Shown: positions 10,715-19,823, numbered from the stretch's first letter. The stretch: DNA of 64,000 bases from SAR202 cluster bacterium (GCA_013204585.1 JABMNL010000034.1:1-64000), one strand, 5' to 3'. Numbers and translations: made by a program. The notes: a model not told the origin generated them from the letters alone.

Positions 10715-12164
10715 CCCAACAGGCTTCATGGATTCTGGTCGTCAGCCGCCTGAACGCCGTTCAGCGTCGGAGAGAAAAGGCGACTACCGAGAATTCTATC
10801 AGCCCTGGGGCGAGGCCGAGGCAAGGGAACAGGGTTCGCGGTGCATGGACTGCGCGGTGCCCTTTTGCCACATGGGCTGTCCCCTAGGAAACGTCATCCC
10901 TGAGTTCAATCATCAGGTCTACTTGGGTGATTGGAAAGGGGCGTTGGCTACCCTTCAGTCAACCAACAACTTCCCCGAATTCACTGGCCGCGTCTGCCCC
11001 GCTCCCTGTGAGGCAAGCTGTGTGCTGAGCATCAATGCCGATCCGGTGACCATTGAGTACATCGAGAAAGAGATTGTCGAACGTGGCTATGAGAACGGCT
11101 GGGTAAAGGCCGAACCACCAGCTAAAAGGACCGGCAAAAAAGTTGCCGTGGTCGGTTCCGGACCGTCCGGCCTGGCCGCTGCCCAGCAGTTGAACCGGGC
11201 TGGGCATTTGGTCACGGTCATAGAGCGCGCCGGTTATATCGGCGGCCTACTGGCCCTTGGCATCCCCGAATTCAAACTGGAAAAGAGCGTGGTCCAGCGC
11301 CGAGTCGATTTGATGACCCAAGAGGGCATCACCTTCTTGACCGACACCAATGTTGGCGTTGACTACCCTGTGGAACAGTTGCTTTCCGAGTTCGACGCCG
11401 TGTGTCTCGCTTGTGGGTCCACCCAGGCCCGTGAGTTGGATGTTCCTGGGCGGGAACTTGAGGGTGTTCACCTGGCCATGGAATACTTGTCGCAGCAGAA
11501 CCGGGTGTTGTCCGGCGAACAGATTCCTGACGACGAGCGGATTGAAGCCGAGGGCAAACGGGTGGTAATTCTGGGCGGTGGCGACACTGGAGCAGACTGC
11601 CTCGGCACGGCCCTTCGGCAGGGCGCGGAAGTAGTGCATCAACTGGAACTGTTGGCCGAGCCCCCAGTAGACCGGCCCGCCAATAACCCTTGGCCCCAGT
11701 GGCCCATGGTGCTGCGTTCGTCCCCGGCCCACGAAGAGGGTGGCATCCGTGATTACGGAGTGCTGACCAAGTCGTTCTCGGGCAAGGACGGCAAACTGGA
11801 AAAGCTGCATGCGGTACGGGTCGAGTGGAAGGAAGGGGCCAACGGTGGCCGTCCGTCCATGGAAGAGATATCGGGGAGCGAATTCGAGATAGAGGCCGAG
11901 TTGACCTTGCTGGCCATGGGCTTTTTGCATCCTGAGCATGACGGTATGTTGGCCCAAATTGGCGTGGACTTAGATGGCCGGGGCAACATCGCCATCGACA
12001 GCAGCCGGATGAGCAGTGTTCCTGGGGTGTTCGCAGCCGGTGACGCGGCCAGAGGTCAGTCACTGGTGGTCTGGGCTATCTCGGAAGGCCGGGAAACCGC
12101 CCGCGCCATCGACCTATATCTGATGGGCGAAACATCCCTTCCCCATTCATTGCCTAACCACTAA
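10707..12164 (+). CDS. gltD: Glutamate synthase, small (beta) subunit
   Basis: GltD takes electrons from NAD(P)H through FAD and two 4Fe-4S clusters and passes them to GltB. The 485-residue protein has the N-terminal cysteine groups [14 protein letters not shown] (about residues 48-61) and CPAPCEASC, a FAD dinucleotide fold [17 protein letters not shown], an NAD(P)H fold [13 protein letters not shown] and the C-terminal [22 protein letters not shown] motif. ATG 10707 overlaps the end of gltB by 8 nt. Together they form a complete two-gene GOGAT operon. Confidence 0.97.
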   Translation: MGNPTGFMDSGRQPPERRSASERKGDYREFYQPWGEAEAREQGSRCMDCAVPFCHMGCPLGNVIPEFNHQVYLGDWKGALATLQSTNNFPEFTGRVCPAPCEASCVLSINADPVTIEYIEKEIVERGYENGWVKAEPPAKRTGKKVAVVGSGPSGLAAAQQLNRAGHLVTVIERAGYIGGLLALGIPEFKLEKSVVQRRVDLMTQEGITFLTDTNVGVDYPVEQLLSEFDAVCLACGSTQARELDVPGRELEGVHLAMEYLSQQNRVLSGEQIPDDERIEAEGKRVVILGGGDTGADCLGTALRQGAEVVHQLELLAEPPVDRPANNPWPQWPMVLRSSPAHEEGGIRDYGVLTKSFSGKDGKLEKLHAVRVEWKEGANGGRPSMEEISGSEFEIEAELTLLAMGFLHPEHDGMLAQIGVDLDGRGNIAIDSSRMSSVPGVFAAGDAARGQSLVVWAISEGRETARAIDLYLMGETSLPHSLPNH

Positions 12165-12190
12165 GCCCAACTACTAACAGAGGCGAAGGG

Positions 12191-13243
12191 CTAACGGCTG
12201 GGTAAGAACAGCCCAAACGCGTCGCTGGACTTGGGTATTTCGACAATTACCCTAACCCTCAGGTTATTCCCTTCTTGCCGCACCGCTAGGTCTTCAAATC
12301 CATAGGCTTCTTTTTGTTTGTCCAGACTTTTGTTTGCCCGTTGTATAGCAGCCGAGGTTTGTTCAGGGTTCGAAAAGCTAATTAGACCTTGAAAGACCAG
12401 CAGGTCACCGGTCGTCGGATTGACTGTTACTACTGCCCCGGTGCAGCCAGGCAGCCCGTTACCGTCATCGAATAACGGCAGTCGCTCGCAATCTGACACC
12501 ACCACGGTGGCGAATCCCAATGGAACATTCCCCACCAGGTTGGGCAGTCCCGGCGTGTCGAGCAGCCTGGCAGACTGACCGTCGTAAGCGTCCAATGAGC
12601 CTTCCGCCAAAACCCTGGCCTCTGCGGCGGTAGCGCCCAGGCCCGATGCCGCGACGCCGGTCGTATCATCGGCGCTTGCCATGGCTAAGACCGTTCCCAG
12701 AACGCTGATGCCCCATATGGAGTGGTCGTTGTAAGATGTCGGCCCGCCTTCTGCTATCTCCAACCCAAACCCGCCAGCTAGCTGTAGCATATCTGCAATT
12801 GGGAAGTCGCCTTCGAAGGGCGTGACCAGGCTGTGAGTCTGTAGGTCTGCGGCCACCGCAATAGTATTTACTAGCCCGGTGGCCAGTGAGGGCAGGGCCA
12901 CATCAAGCCCCAATGCTTGGGGGGTGATGGACCTGCTCAGTTGTGTGTTGGAACGCAGATACCCCATGTCTAGATAGACTGCAGGGTTGTAGCTCTGCGG
13001 AACCAACGAGAGCAGCGCGGTGAGTTGATCTAATTGTTCGGGGTCGGCGGTGGGAACAACCTCGCTCGCGAAATCCTCGTAAGGAATAGGAGTCGGCGTT
13101 GGTGTGGCCAATGCTTCACCCGTGGAATCTGTGGTGGCTACGGGTTTCGCAGTGGCACAGGCAGACAAAAGAATGGCTGACATCAAAATCAGTAAGAAGG
13201 TGGTGGTGGTTCGGAGGGTTGATGTGAACATTGGCGTAATCAT
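12191..13243 (-). CDS. Putative lipoprotein of unknown function
   Basis: This 350-residue protein begins with a hydrophobic signal segment and the lipobox LSAC (Cys29), then a Thr/Pro-rich linker (ATPTPTPIP). The rest is an alpha/beta protein with a YLDMGYLR segment, a serine/alanine-rich middle and a C-terminal VRVIVEIP strand. I do not recognise a named family; its general build (signal, linker, VTP-rich domain) resembles the lipoprotein at 4216 without its DUF3105 end. The ATG shares an ATGA with the pyruvate kinase stop, so the two are translationally coupled. What it does with pyk is unknown. Confidence 0.7.
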   Translation of the reverse strand: MITPMFTSTLRTTTTFLLILMSAILLSACATAKPVATTDSTGEALATPTPTPIPYEDFASEVVPTADPEQLDQLTALLSLVPQSYNPAVYLDMGYLRSNTQLSRSITPQALGLDVALPSLATGLVNTIAVAADLQTHSLVTPFEGDFPIADMLQLAGGFGLEIAEGGPTSYNDHSIWGISVLGTVLAMASADDTTGVAASGLGATAAEARVLAEGSLDAYDGQSARLLDTPGLPNLVGNVPLGFATVVVSDCERLPLFDDGNGLPGCTGAVVTVNPTTGDLLVFQGLISFSNPEQTSAAIQRANKSLDKQKEAYGFEDLAVRQEGNNLRVRVIVEIPKSSDAFGLFLPSR

Positions 13244-14676
13244 TTTTTGCCGGTGCGTTCTTCTTTGGTCAAGGCTAGGTACTCGCGCAAATCAAGTACC
13301 TGCACGGCGTTGGTGGTGCCCGAAACACCGGGCAAGAAGCCATGGACGATGGTTACTACGTCGGTTTTAGTCATCAATTTGGCTGCCAGTCCTGCCTTAA
13401 CTACCGAGGCCACTAATGCAGCCACGTCTTGCTGCGGCGGGATGACGCCGCCCGGTCGGATTCCCCAGCCCAAGCATAGCTTTTGCAAGACAGCGGGGTC
13501 GTGGGAAAACGCCAGAATATTTTTGTCGGGCCGGAATCGGGAGAGCTCTAGCGCGGCCCGGCCAGTGCTTGTAACCACCACTGGCTTGGAGCCGAGGGCT
13601 TGTACCAACCGTGCCGCCGCAGATGTGATGGCTTGAGTGCGGTCTCTGGAGCCCAAATCACTGAAATAAGGGTAGATTTTTTCAGTTTCTTTGACGGTTA
13701 AGTGAGCCATATTGAATGCTTCGAGCGGATGCTGTCCAACTGCTGTTTCGTCCGAAAGCATAATCGAATCGCAACGGTCTAAGACCGCATTAGTCACGTC
13801 TGATACCTCCGCCCTGGTCGGCGCTGGGGCAACCACCATGGACCAGAGCATCTGGGTGGCAATGACCGAAACTTTGCCCGCTTCGTTTGATTTGGCCACC
13901 AATTGTTTTTGGATGACGGGCACCTGTTCCATGGGAATTTCCACGCCCAGGTCACCCCTGGCCACCATGATGCCATCGACCAAGGGAAGAATTTCGTCAA
14001 TGTTGTCGATACCCTCGCGGCGTTCCAGCTTGGCCATGACTAGAGCTGTGCTGCCGGCGGCGTTCAGGTGCTTCCTGGCGTAGAGAATGTCTTTGGCGGT
14101 GCGCACAAATGACAGACCGACCCAATCGACTCCATGTTCGACGCCAAACTTGAGCGCAACCTTGTCCGCCTTGGTTAGAACTGGCGCATCGATGCGGACG
14201 CCAGGCAGGTTAACCCCTTTGAAAGACGAGACTACTCCCGATGAAAGTACGGTGGCGTCAACTCTGGTGGATCTGGATGCCGTCACCACTAACCGGACAG
14301 TTCCGTCGGCGATGAAGATGTGGTTGCCGACGGCGATGTTCTTAAAAGCCCCTGGTTGGGGGAATGGCAGCACACCCGGTTCCTGAGTAGTGCGCTTCGG
14401 AACCAGGCTCACTTTGTCGCCAGGGTTCAGCAACACCGGCTCTTCCAAGCGACCCAGGCGCAGCTTGATGCCGCCCAGATCTTGGAGAATTGCGATTGGA
14501 CGGCCGTGTTTTTTGGACAGTCGTCGGATGTCGGCGATTACTTTTGCGTGTTCGTCCAGGGTGCCGTGGGAGAAATTCAGCCGGGCGCAGTCGATGCCCC
14601 GAACGATGAGTTCTTCCAATATCTTCGGGTTACTGGATGATGGGCCGATTGTGACAATAATCTTAGTCTTGCGCAT
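13240..14676 (-). CDS. pyk: Pyruvate kinase
   Basis: Pyruvate kinase makes pyruvate and ATP from phosphoenolpyruvate in glycolysis. The 478-residue chain has the N-terminal KIIVTIGPSSSNP, RLNFSHG, the barrel motif AKLERREGIDNIDEIL with the catalytic lysine, MVARGDLGVEIP for Mg/ADP, and PTRAEVSDVTNAVLD. The C-terminal regulatory domain is complete. Some near-invariant positions differ: DLGGIKLR where DxKGPxIR is usual, QMLWSM where QMLxSM normally has Glu or Asp, and MLSDETA for MLSGETA. The catalytic lysine and metal ligands stay. It heads a two-gene unit with the lipoprotein gene at 12191. Confidence 0.94.
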   Translation of the reverse strand: MRKTKIIVTIGPSSSNPKILEELIVRGIDCARLNFSHGTLDEHAKVIADIRRLSKKHGRPIAILQDLGGIKLRLGRLEEPVLLNPGDKVSLVPKRTTQEPGVLPFPQPGAFKNIAVGNHIFIADGTVRLVVTASRSTRVDATVLSSGVVSSFKGVNLPGVRIDAPVLTKADKVALKFGVEHGVDWVGLSFVRTAKDILYARKHLNAAGSTALVMAKLERREGIDNIDEILPLVDGIMVARGDLGVEIPMEQVPVIQKQLVAKSNEAGKVSVIATQMLWSMVVAPAPTRAEVSDVTNAVLDRCDSIMLSDETAVGQHPLEAFNMAHLTVKETEKIYPYFSDLGSRDRTQAITSAAARLVQALGSKPVVVTSTGRAALELSRFRPDKNILAFSHDPAVLQKLCLGWGIRPGGVIPPQQDVAALVASVVKAGLAAKLMTKTDVVTIVHGFLPGVSGTTNAVQVLDLREYLALTKEERTGKK

Positions 14677-15050
14677 TGGGACTGCCTCGTTAATTTGAAC
14701 CAGAAATAACCGTGTTGGCCCAAACCGTTGTGCGTCAACGTTAAATTTTATGCTTAAAGAAAATATAACAGACAGATATGAATTCTACGAACCGGAAGGA
14801 GCCTGATATTAATAACAAAAAGGAATCTGCCACTATTCCTAGTGTTCGGTTCTTGGCAAGCCGTGAGACTAATCAGATGTGGTACGTAATGTGGCAGGCT
14901 GTGGCAGGCTGTGGCAGGCTGTGGCAGGTTGTGGTAGGCAAACCAAAGACGATTAGGTGTTTCGCTTAAATCGCGCGGTTGAGGATCTCAGCTAATGGAC
15001 TTCAGATATAATGTTTATTCAAAGATTGATTCCCTCGCCGGACCACACTA
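14677..15050. other. Intergenic region between pyk and the GNAT gene
   Basis: This divergent gap holds a five-copy 10-bp tandem repeat (14891-14939) and a perfect TATAAT (15007-15012) 38 bp before the GNAT start, with no clear -35 partner. A 63-codon open frame (14778-14969) runs through the repeat and looks non-coding. No clear pyk promoter was found on the minus strand. Nothing else is recognisable. Confidence 0.5.
14891..14939. repeat. Five-copy 10-bp tandem repeat
   Basis: Three exact copies of GTGGCAGGCT (14891-14920) are followed by GTGGCAGGTT (14921-14930) and the partial GTGGTAGGC (14931-14939). The period is 10 bp, close to one helical turn. It lies between the divergent pyk and GNAT genes. 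Confidence 0.9.
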
Positions 15051-15827
15051 ATGTCTTCATTACGGTTTGAGTACAGATTCAGCTCGAAGCTCACTCAACA
15101 GGAGATTAATGACATTCTGTTGGTGCTAGACGGCACCTTTTCTAAGGCTACTGCAGTGGAGGTATTCCGTTGGAAGTACCTCAAAAATCCCTACGGGGAT
15201 TCCCTTCACATGATTGCCTACGACGATTCATTGAATGGAATATCCCGCAGTGTAGGCTCAATGGGGTTCTGGAGAAATGATTTGGATAGCGAATCGCCAG
15301 CCTACCAATGCGTTGATTTGGCCGTGCTCCCTAGTTACCAAGGAAAGGGGATATTCGGGGAGACTCTGGACGAGTGTGTGGAGAGGCTTGGTGGGGCTTA
15401 CTTATACACCTTCCCGAATTCTGACTCTCAACCAGGTTTTCAGAGACGGGGGTGGTGCATGCAACGCAAAATGCCCATCAGCTTGCATCTTCCAACCGGG
15501 GTTTTAAGAGAGTACGCGAAGCGCGAACCGATTCCAGACGACTATGCGAAATGGCGGTTTGTTAAAAACCCGGAGAAACAATATTACATATACCATAGCG
15601 ACGGGCAGTCATTCTTGCTTTCAAAGCGTGACCGGGGACTGTTTATTGTCGGCGGAATGCTGTCGGGGGACTTTGGACTTCCAGAGGTTCGCCCTAGGAT
15701 TCTGTTGTCCAGTGATTTCCCTGGCCGAATTATTCGTCTACCCAGGAAGCCTGCTGTGATTTTAGAAAACCACTGCTACGTGGCAAATCCAGGGTTTATC
15801 TCACGGTATCGGTCGGACACGTTATGA
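15051..15827 (+). CDS. GNAT-like acyltransferase
   Basis: The 258-residue protein fits the GNAT acetyltransferase fold: the FRWKYLKNP segment (about residues 40-48) is typical of GNAT proteins found in envelope polysaccharide clusters, and VDLAVLPSYQGKGIFGETL carries the acetyl-CoA-binding Q/RxxGxG/A-type loop. The C-terminal ~100 residues extend beyond a minimal GNAT domain. The acceptor is unknown. The neighbouring YdjC-type deacetylase starts 40 bp downstream on the same strand, so the two may act on the same amino sugar or glycan; that link is inference. Confidence 0.75.
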   Translation: MSSLRFEYRFSSKLTQQEINDILLVLDGTFSKATAVEVFRWKYLKNPYGDSLHMIAYDDSLNGISRSVGSMGFWRNDLDSESPAYQCVDLAVLPSYQGKGIFGETLDECVERLGGAYLYTFPNSDSQPGFQRRGWCMQRKMPISLHLPTGVLREYAKREPIPDDYAKWRFVKNPEKQYYIYHSDGQSFLLSKRDRGLFIVGGMLSGDFGLPEVRPRILLSSDFPGRIIRLPRKPAVILENHCYVANPGFISRYRSDTL

Positions 15828-15867
15828 CCAGGCCGCATGATAGAAGCGGCCTGGAGCAAATATACCG

Positions 15868-16680
15868 ATGGATGTAATCGTAAACGCCGACGACCTGGGA
15901 ATAAGCGAGCTGGTTAACGCCGCCACCTTTGGGCTGATTGAACGAGGTCGGATTACTTCTGCCACCCTACTAGCAAACGGGCCTTTCATCGAGGAGTCTT
16001 GCTCGCAACTTAGTCGGTACCCGAATTGCTCATTCGGAGTCCACCTCAATGTGACTGAGTTCCAGCCGTTAAGCGGACCAGATAGACTCCAACGAATCCT
16101 GAACGACTCGGGTGAATTCAGGGAGTTGGCTGTTCGTCAGGTGCCCATCGTCGGAGAGTTGGCTCAAGGGGTATTTGAGGAATTCTGTGCTCAGGTGGAT
16201 AAGCTCTATTCATTGGGCGTACAGATTAGCCACATTGATTCCCACCATTACGTCCTGTCCATGCCCAGGATGCTACCGATATTGAAGCGAATTCAGAAGC
16301 GCTACGGAATCAGAAAGGCTCGAATCAGTAGAAATATCTATGCCGGAAATCTACTGGATGAACTGGACGTAACCCCCCATGCTCTTGGAGTTGACCCAGA
16401 ATTGGGTGACCGAGTTTCCTTAACCCTCCGCCTGAAAAAGCGGGTCTACAATTGGGCACTTCGTAACTACTACCGAACCAAGACGAGTGATGGGTTTAGC
16501 GGTTTTCGGCTCTTCTACGAATACGCCAAGAAACGGCCAATGAATCACCGTATTTTCGAAGTCAATGTCCACCCTGCCAACCCCTATTACGATGCTATGG
16601 AGGAACAGATTTTGGCTGGGCCATGGGAGAGAGAATTGAATTTTCCGGTTCGGCTAATTAGCTATGACCAAATGAGTTGA
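15868..16680 (+). CDS. YdjC/ChbG-family carbohydrate deacetylase
   Basis: The family removes N-acetyl groups from sugars (chitooligosaccharides in ChbG; a hopanoid glycoside in HpnK). The 270-residue protein has the metal-binding NADDLGIS (6-13), FGVHLNVTE and the histidine motif HIDSHHYVLSMP in the family order, and a C-terminal NVHPANP histidine. Length matches the family. The start ATG at 15868 follows GGAG at about 15850. It is paired with the GNAT gene upstream and closed by a strong terminator. The substrate cannot be read from the sequence. Confidence 0.87.
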   Translation: MDVIVNADDLGISELVNAATFGLIERGRITSATLLANGPFIEESCSQLSRYPNCSFGVHLNVTEFQPLSGPDRLQRILNDSGEFRELAVRQVPIVGELAQGVFEEFCAQVDKLYSLGVQISHIDSHHYVLSMPRMLPILKRIQKRYGIRKARISRNIYAGNLLDELDVTPHALGVDPELGDRVSLTLRLKKRVYNWALRNYYRTKTSDGFSGFRLFYEYAKKRPMNHRIFEVNVHPANPYYDAMEEQILAGPWERELNFPVRLISYDQMS

Positions 16681-16720
16681 ATCCAAGTACGTATAGCGAT
16701 AAGAAGGTTCTACAAACAAA

Positions 16721-16752
16721 AGGGCGTCCCGATTGATGGGGACGCCCTTTTT
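16721..16752. terminator. Terminator after the YdjC gene
   Basis: AGGGCGTCCC (16721-16730) and GGGACGCCCT (16739-16748) form a 10-bp stem with an 8-base loop, flanked by AAAA on the left and TTTTT on the right, so it can serve both converging genes. Confidence 0.85.
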
Positions 16753-16791
16753 AATTTCCTAAAGCTGAAGGCTGACTGCTGAAAGCTACTT

Positions 16792-17958
16792 CTACTTGCT
16801 CCTGCTGGCGTCGAACCGGTCGGTGGCTGCCTTGATTCCGACGTACCGGTTAGCTTGGAGCTGCTCACGGCGTTCGGCAGTTTGTTCGTTGGAAACTTTA
16901 ATTCCCTCCAGGCTGCCCTGGAAATGGGGCATTACGTAGCGAGCCAGGAGTTCGTAGCTACGGTGAATCTTGTCCCGGGGCGCCCAGTCTTCGACCCGCA
17001 TCATGAACTTGCCGAAGCCGCCGGTGAGTTCTTGGAGGCGTTCAATACCGGCGATGCAGTCGTCGGGGGTGCCGACAATCCACTGGTTGTGGTCGACCAT
17101 ATAGTCCACTATCTGGTCTCTGGGGACGTCTGGCACGGGGTTACCGAGGGTCCGACCGAAGTATTCGGTGACCACGTTACCCGCACCTTCTTTGATGTCT
17201 GCGATGGCCTGTTTCTTAGAGTCGGCCAAGTGCATGCCCATCACCACGCCCCAGTCTTCCCGGTGCATGGTCTTGCCGTGCTCGGCTGCCGTTTCCTCGG
17301 CGATGGTCCAAAGCTCGGCCAGTGATGTCTTGCGAATGGTGTCCCTGGGAACGCTCAAAGACAGAACCGAAGCGCCGTGTTTGCCAGCCAGGGTTACGCC
17401 AGCCGGGGATTCTACCGAAGCCACGGCGATTGGGACGATGGGATTTTGATAGGGGCGCAGTTGCAGTACCGCGTCGTTTAGTTCAAACCAGTCGGTCTTG
17501 CAGGTAAACGGCTCGCTATCGGACATTAGCCGCACGATGACGTCCAATGACTCTTCCATCATCGCCCGTTGTCTCTCGGGCTTGATGCCCAACATGATTG
17601 CATCCGAAGCCAGGGCTCCGGGACCAACACCCAAGATGACTCTACCCCTGGTTAGATGGTCCAACTGGCACATGCGGTTGGCGACCATTAAAGGGTGGTG
17701 ATAGGGAAGGCTGGCTACGCCGGTGCCGAGCCGGATGTGGCGGGTGCGCTCGGCGGCTACGGCCATGAACAACTCGGGCGAAGCGATGGTCTCCCAACCG
17801 GCGCTATGGTGCTCACCGATATAGGCCTCGTCAAAGCCCAGGGTGTCCAGCCATTGTAGAAGCTCCAGGTCCCGTTCCAAGGCCAAAGTGGGGTTTTCGC
17901 CCACCCGGTGGAAGGGCGCCATGAAGACGCCAAATTTCATGCGAGATCGAACTGCCAT
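16792..17958 (-). CDS. LLM-class flavin-dependent oxidoreductase
   Basis: This is a luciferase-like (alpha/beta barrel) monooxygenase that would use reduced FMN or F420 to oxidise an organic substrate. The 388-residue protein has MKFGVFMAPFHR at the first strand, FDEAYIGEHH, RIRLGTG-type (HIRLGTGVASLPYHHP), LDHLTRGRVILGVGPG and a late WIVGTPDDCIAGIERL, all in family order. I chose ATG 17958, with GGAGG 9 bases upstream, rather than an in-frame ATG at 18060 with no binding site. Expanded sets of such flavin monooxygenases are a known trait of SAR202 Chloroflexi, where they are thought to act on recalcitrant organic matter; only one is present here. Confidence 0.9.
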   Translation of the reverse strand: MAVRSRMKFGVFMAPFHRVGENPTLALERDLELLQWLDTLGFDEAYIGEHHSAGWETIASPELFMAVAAERTRHIRLGTGVASLPYHHPLMVANRMCQLDHLTRGRVILGVGPGALASDAIMLGIKPERQRAMMEESLDVIVRLMSDSEPFTCKTDWFELNDAVLQLRPYQNPIVPIAVASVESPAGVTLAGKHGASVLSLSVPRDTIRKTSLAELWTIAEETAAEHGKTMHREDWGVVMGMHLADSKKQAIADIKEGAGNVVTEYFGRTLGNPVPDVPRDQIVDYMVDHNQWIVGTPDDCIAGIERLQELTGGFGKFMMRVEDWAPRDKIHRSYELLARYVMPHFQGSLEGIKVSNEQTAERREQLQANRYVGIKAATDRFDASRSK

Positions 17959-18142
17959 CGTTACTTTCCTCCGTGAGTGTCCAGATGCATCCCTAAGGAT
18001 GTCTGAATCACTGAGGTCCGCGGAACAATTGCGCCCATTAGCCTCCCAACACCGGGGCAAGTCGGCGGCCGAGGCTATTTTAACACGCAGTATGTTGGCG
18101 GGGTAACAAAGGGTTGTTGAGCCTGGTTAGGCTCATGGAATT

Positions 18143-18646
18143 CTAGACGCCGGTAACTTTGCTGCGACGTTCCATGAGGCGGGTGTTACGCCATTGGCCG
18201 TTCAGGCAACCGATGCGCTCGCGGGTGCCAACCGATCGGAAACCACAGGCGGTGTGGAGGGTGATGCTGGCTTCGTTTTCAACAAATATACTGGCTTGGA
18301 GCGTCCAAACCCCGGATGCTTCAGATGCCAGGATTAGGGAGTCTAGAAGGAGCTTCCCCACGCCAATACCACGGGAGGTTGCTGCGACGTAGACACTTAC
18401 CTCGGCTACGCCGGAGTAGGCGTCACGGGCCGATACCGGGCTAAGGGCAGCCCAACCGATTACTTGTTCGCCATCCTTGGCAACCAATCGGCAATCGGAG
18501 CGGTGGATTCTGTCCCAGCGTTCCCATTCGGGTGCATGGGTCTCGACTGTGGCGTTGCCGGTGGCGATACCCTCGCGGTATATCTCCCGTACAGCTTCCC
18601 AGTCGTCCTTTGCCATGCTTTCAATAATGCAATTTACGGTTTTCAA
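18143..18646 (-). CDS. GNAT acetyltransferase, phosphinothricin-acetyltransferase type
   Basis: The 167-residue protein matches the PAT/MnaT branch of GNAT enzymes: AVREIYREGIATGNATVET near the start, a GWAALSPVSARDAYSGVAEVSVYV strand, the acetyl-CoA loop SRGIGVGKLLLDSL and the terminal ACGFRSVGTRERIG. Relatives acetylate methionine sulfoximine, phosphinothricin or other amino-acid-like compounds. The frame is open from a TTG at 18646, which is needed to include the first beta strand; an ATG at 18616 would lose it. Stands alone. Confidence 0.85.
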   Translation of the reverse strand: MKTVNCIIESMAKDDWEAVREIYREGIATGNATVETHAPEWERWDRIHRSDCRLVAKDGEQVIGWAALSPVSARDAYSGVAEVSVYVAATSRGIGVGKLLLDSLILASEASGVWTLQASIFVENEASITLHTACGFRSVGTRERIGCLNGQWRNTRLMERRSKVTGV

Positions 18647-18810
18647 CTTGATGCCAAACTCTGGTTTTAGCGTCCCTGGTTCGCCAGTCGGGCGTGTACG
18701 CCAGGGGCAAGTTATTGCTTAAGAGAACATATTGTAGGATTTGGACAGCCTAGTGTAAACAGGAATCTTAGCACGAGGCTGCTCTAGGCACGAAATTGGG
18801 TGGATACAAA

Positions 18811-18870
18811 GTGACACGAACCGGGCAACCGTGGTATCTTTGGTGCACTTAAACACACAGTCTGGTGTGT
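18811..18870 (+). promoter_or_regulatory. Promoter and inverted-repeat operator before the VOC gene
   Basis: GTGACA (18811-18816) and TATCTT (18835-18840) are 18 bp apart and predict a start near 18847. Directly after it ACACAC (18853-18858) and GTGTGT (18865-18870) form an inverted repeat with a 6-base centre, well placed for a repressor. The VOC gene begins 33 bp further on. Confidence 0.5.
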
Positions 18871-18903
18871 AATCAAACAAATAACGGCAGGAGGGGTTGC
18901 GAG

Positions 18904-19329
18904 ATGCCCAAGATTAAGCACATCGCCATTGCCACTCAGGATGCAGGCAAGACGGCTGCGTTCTACAAGGATGTCTTTGGTCTGCGCGAGATTGCCCAGC
19001 TGGAAAGCGCCAACGCCAACGGCTATTTCCTCAGCGACGGCAACGTCAATATGGCCATTCTGAACTTCCAGAACGATGCCGTAGCCGGCGTCCAGGGCAA
19101 GGACTACAGCGGCATCCACCACATCGGCTTCGAGGTCGAGGACTTGGAAGATGTCGAGAAGAAGTTAGCTGCCAATAACTCGGCACCCATGGACGAGGTT
19201 AACAAGGCTTTGGGTGTTGGCATGGGCGGCCCCCGCCACCAGAACGTTGAGATTAAGTACACCGGCCCCAACGGCGAGATGATTGATGTCTCTGCCCACG
19301 GTTGGGTCGGCACCAACGGTTTCGACTAA
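18904..19329 (+). CDS. VOC-family protein (glyoxalase/epimerase fold)
   Basis: Two beta-alpha-beta-beta-beta modules of the vicinal oxygen chelate fold can be seen: KIKHIAIATQDAGKTAAFYKDVFGL at the start and GIHHIGFEVEDLEDVEKKLAA in the middle. Candidate metal ligands are His5, the histidine of IHHIGF and the glutamate in GEMIDVS. The 141-residue length fits methylmalonyl-CoA epimerase, glyoxalase I or a dioxygenase; I cannot separate these. ATG 18904 is chosen because GGAGGGG lies about 8 bases upstream. The promoter region carries a possible operator. Confidence 0.85.
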   Translation: MPKIKHIAIATQDAGKTAAFYKDVFGLREIAQLESANANGYFLSDGNVNMAILNFQNDAVAGVQGKDYSGIHHIGFEVEDLEDVEKKLAANNSAPMDEVNKALGVGMGGPRHQNVEIKYTGPNGEMIDVSAHGWVGTNGFD

Positions 19330-19354
19330 GCCAAACCCAGTACTCGAAACACAC

Positions 19355-19390
19355 AAAAAAGCCTGGTCTCCATAAATGGCTGGGCTTTTT
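19355..19390. terminator. Terminator after the VOC gene
   Basis: AAAAGCCTGG and its partner ending GGGCTTTT pair over about 10 positions with two G-T wobbles, with a T-rich 3' side and A-rich 5' side. It lies between converging genes. Confidence 0.65.
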
Positions 19391-19413
19391 CTTTTGCCAT
19401 TTTTTAGATTCGA

Positions 19414-19821
19414 TTAGGCGGGTTTGAAGGCCAGAGACGGAAACTCGATATCCAGGTCGTCGAAGTCCAAAATCACGTCCATCCCGGTCTTGATGCTCTG
19501 CGGGTTGTTACCGTCGACCCCGTTAATTCTCGCGCTGATGCGAGGGCCTTCTTCAAGGGTGACGATGCCGCTGCAATACGGATTGTCCCGTCCGTAGCCT
19601 TTCTCGGCCATGAGAACTGGGACCACCGATATGCAGGTGAAGGTGCTAAGGGTGGCCTTGCCGCTGAACTGGTGCCATTCCATGTCGAACCCGTGGCATT
19701 CTGGGCACATGGGTCGAGGCTCGGGCGACAGATGGCCACAGGCGGTGCATTTTACGCCGACGAGCTGTCGGTCTTCCTTTAGCTTGTTGTAGAACGTGTG
19801 GGAGTTGAAATCGTTGGCCAT
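19414..19821 (-). CDS. Zn-ribbon OB-fold (DUF35) protein, thiolase partner
   Basis: The 135-residue protein has an N-terminal zinc ribbon (C-x2-C-x10-C-x2-C, about residues 25-42) and a C-terminal OB fold with FTCISVVPVL and PYCSGIVTLEEGPRISARI. Such DUF35/ChsH2-like proteins bind thiolases, acyl-CoA hydratases or HMG-CoA synthases and hold acyl-CoA. ATG 19821 is 2 bp after the stop of the thiolase gene, so the two are translated together and almost surely form a complex. The alternative start at 19857 would overlap the thiolase gene. Confidence 0.9.
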   Translation of the reverse strand: MANDFNSHTFYNKLKEDRQLVGVKCTACGHLSPEPRPMCPECHGFDMEWHQFSGKATLSTFTCISVVPVLMAEKGYGRDNPYCSGIVTLEEGPRISARINGVDGNNPQSIKTGMDVILDFDDLDIEFPSLAFKPA

Positions 19822-19823
19822 GG

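Noticed and set aside
14891-14939. CRISPR array
   Set aside because: The copies are 10 bp, directly adjacent and lack spacers; no cas genes are present.
14778-14969. 63-codon open frame before the GNAT gene
   Set aside because: Its second half is made of the 10-bp tandem repeat and there is no ribosome binding site.
15868-16680. Polysaccharide island from GNAT and YdjC genes
   Set aside because: Only two genes are present, with no glycosyltransferases or exporters around; not enough for an island call.
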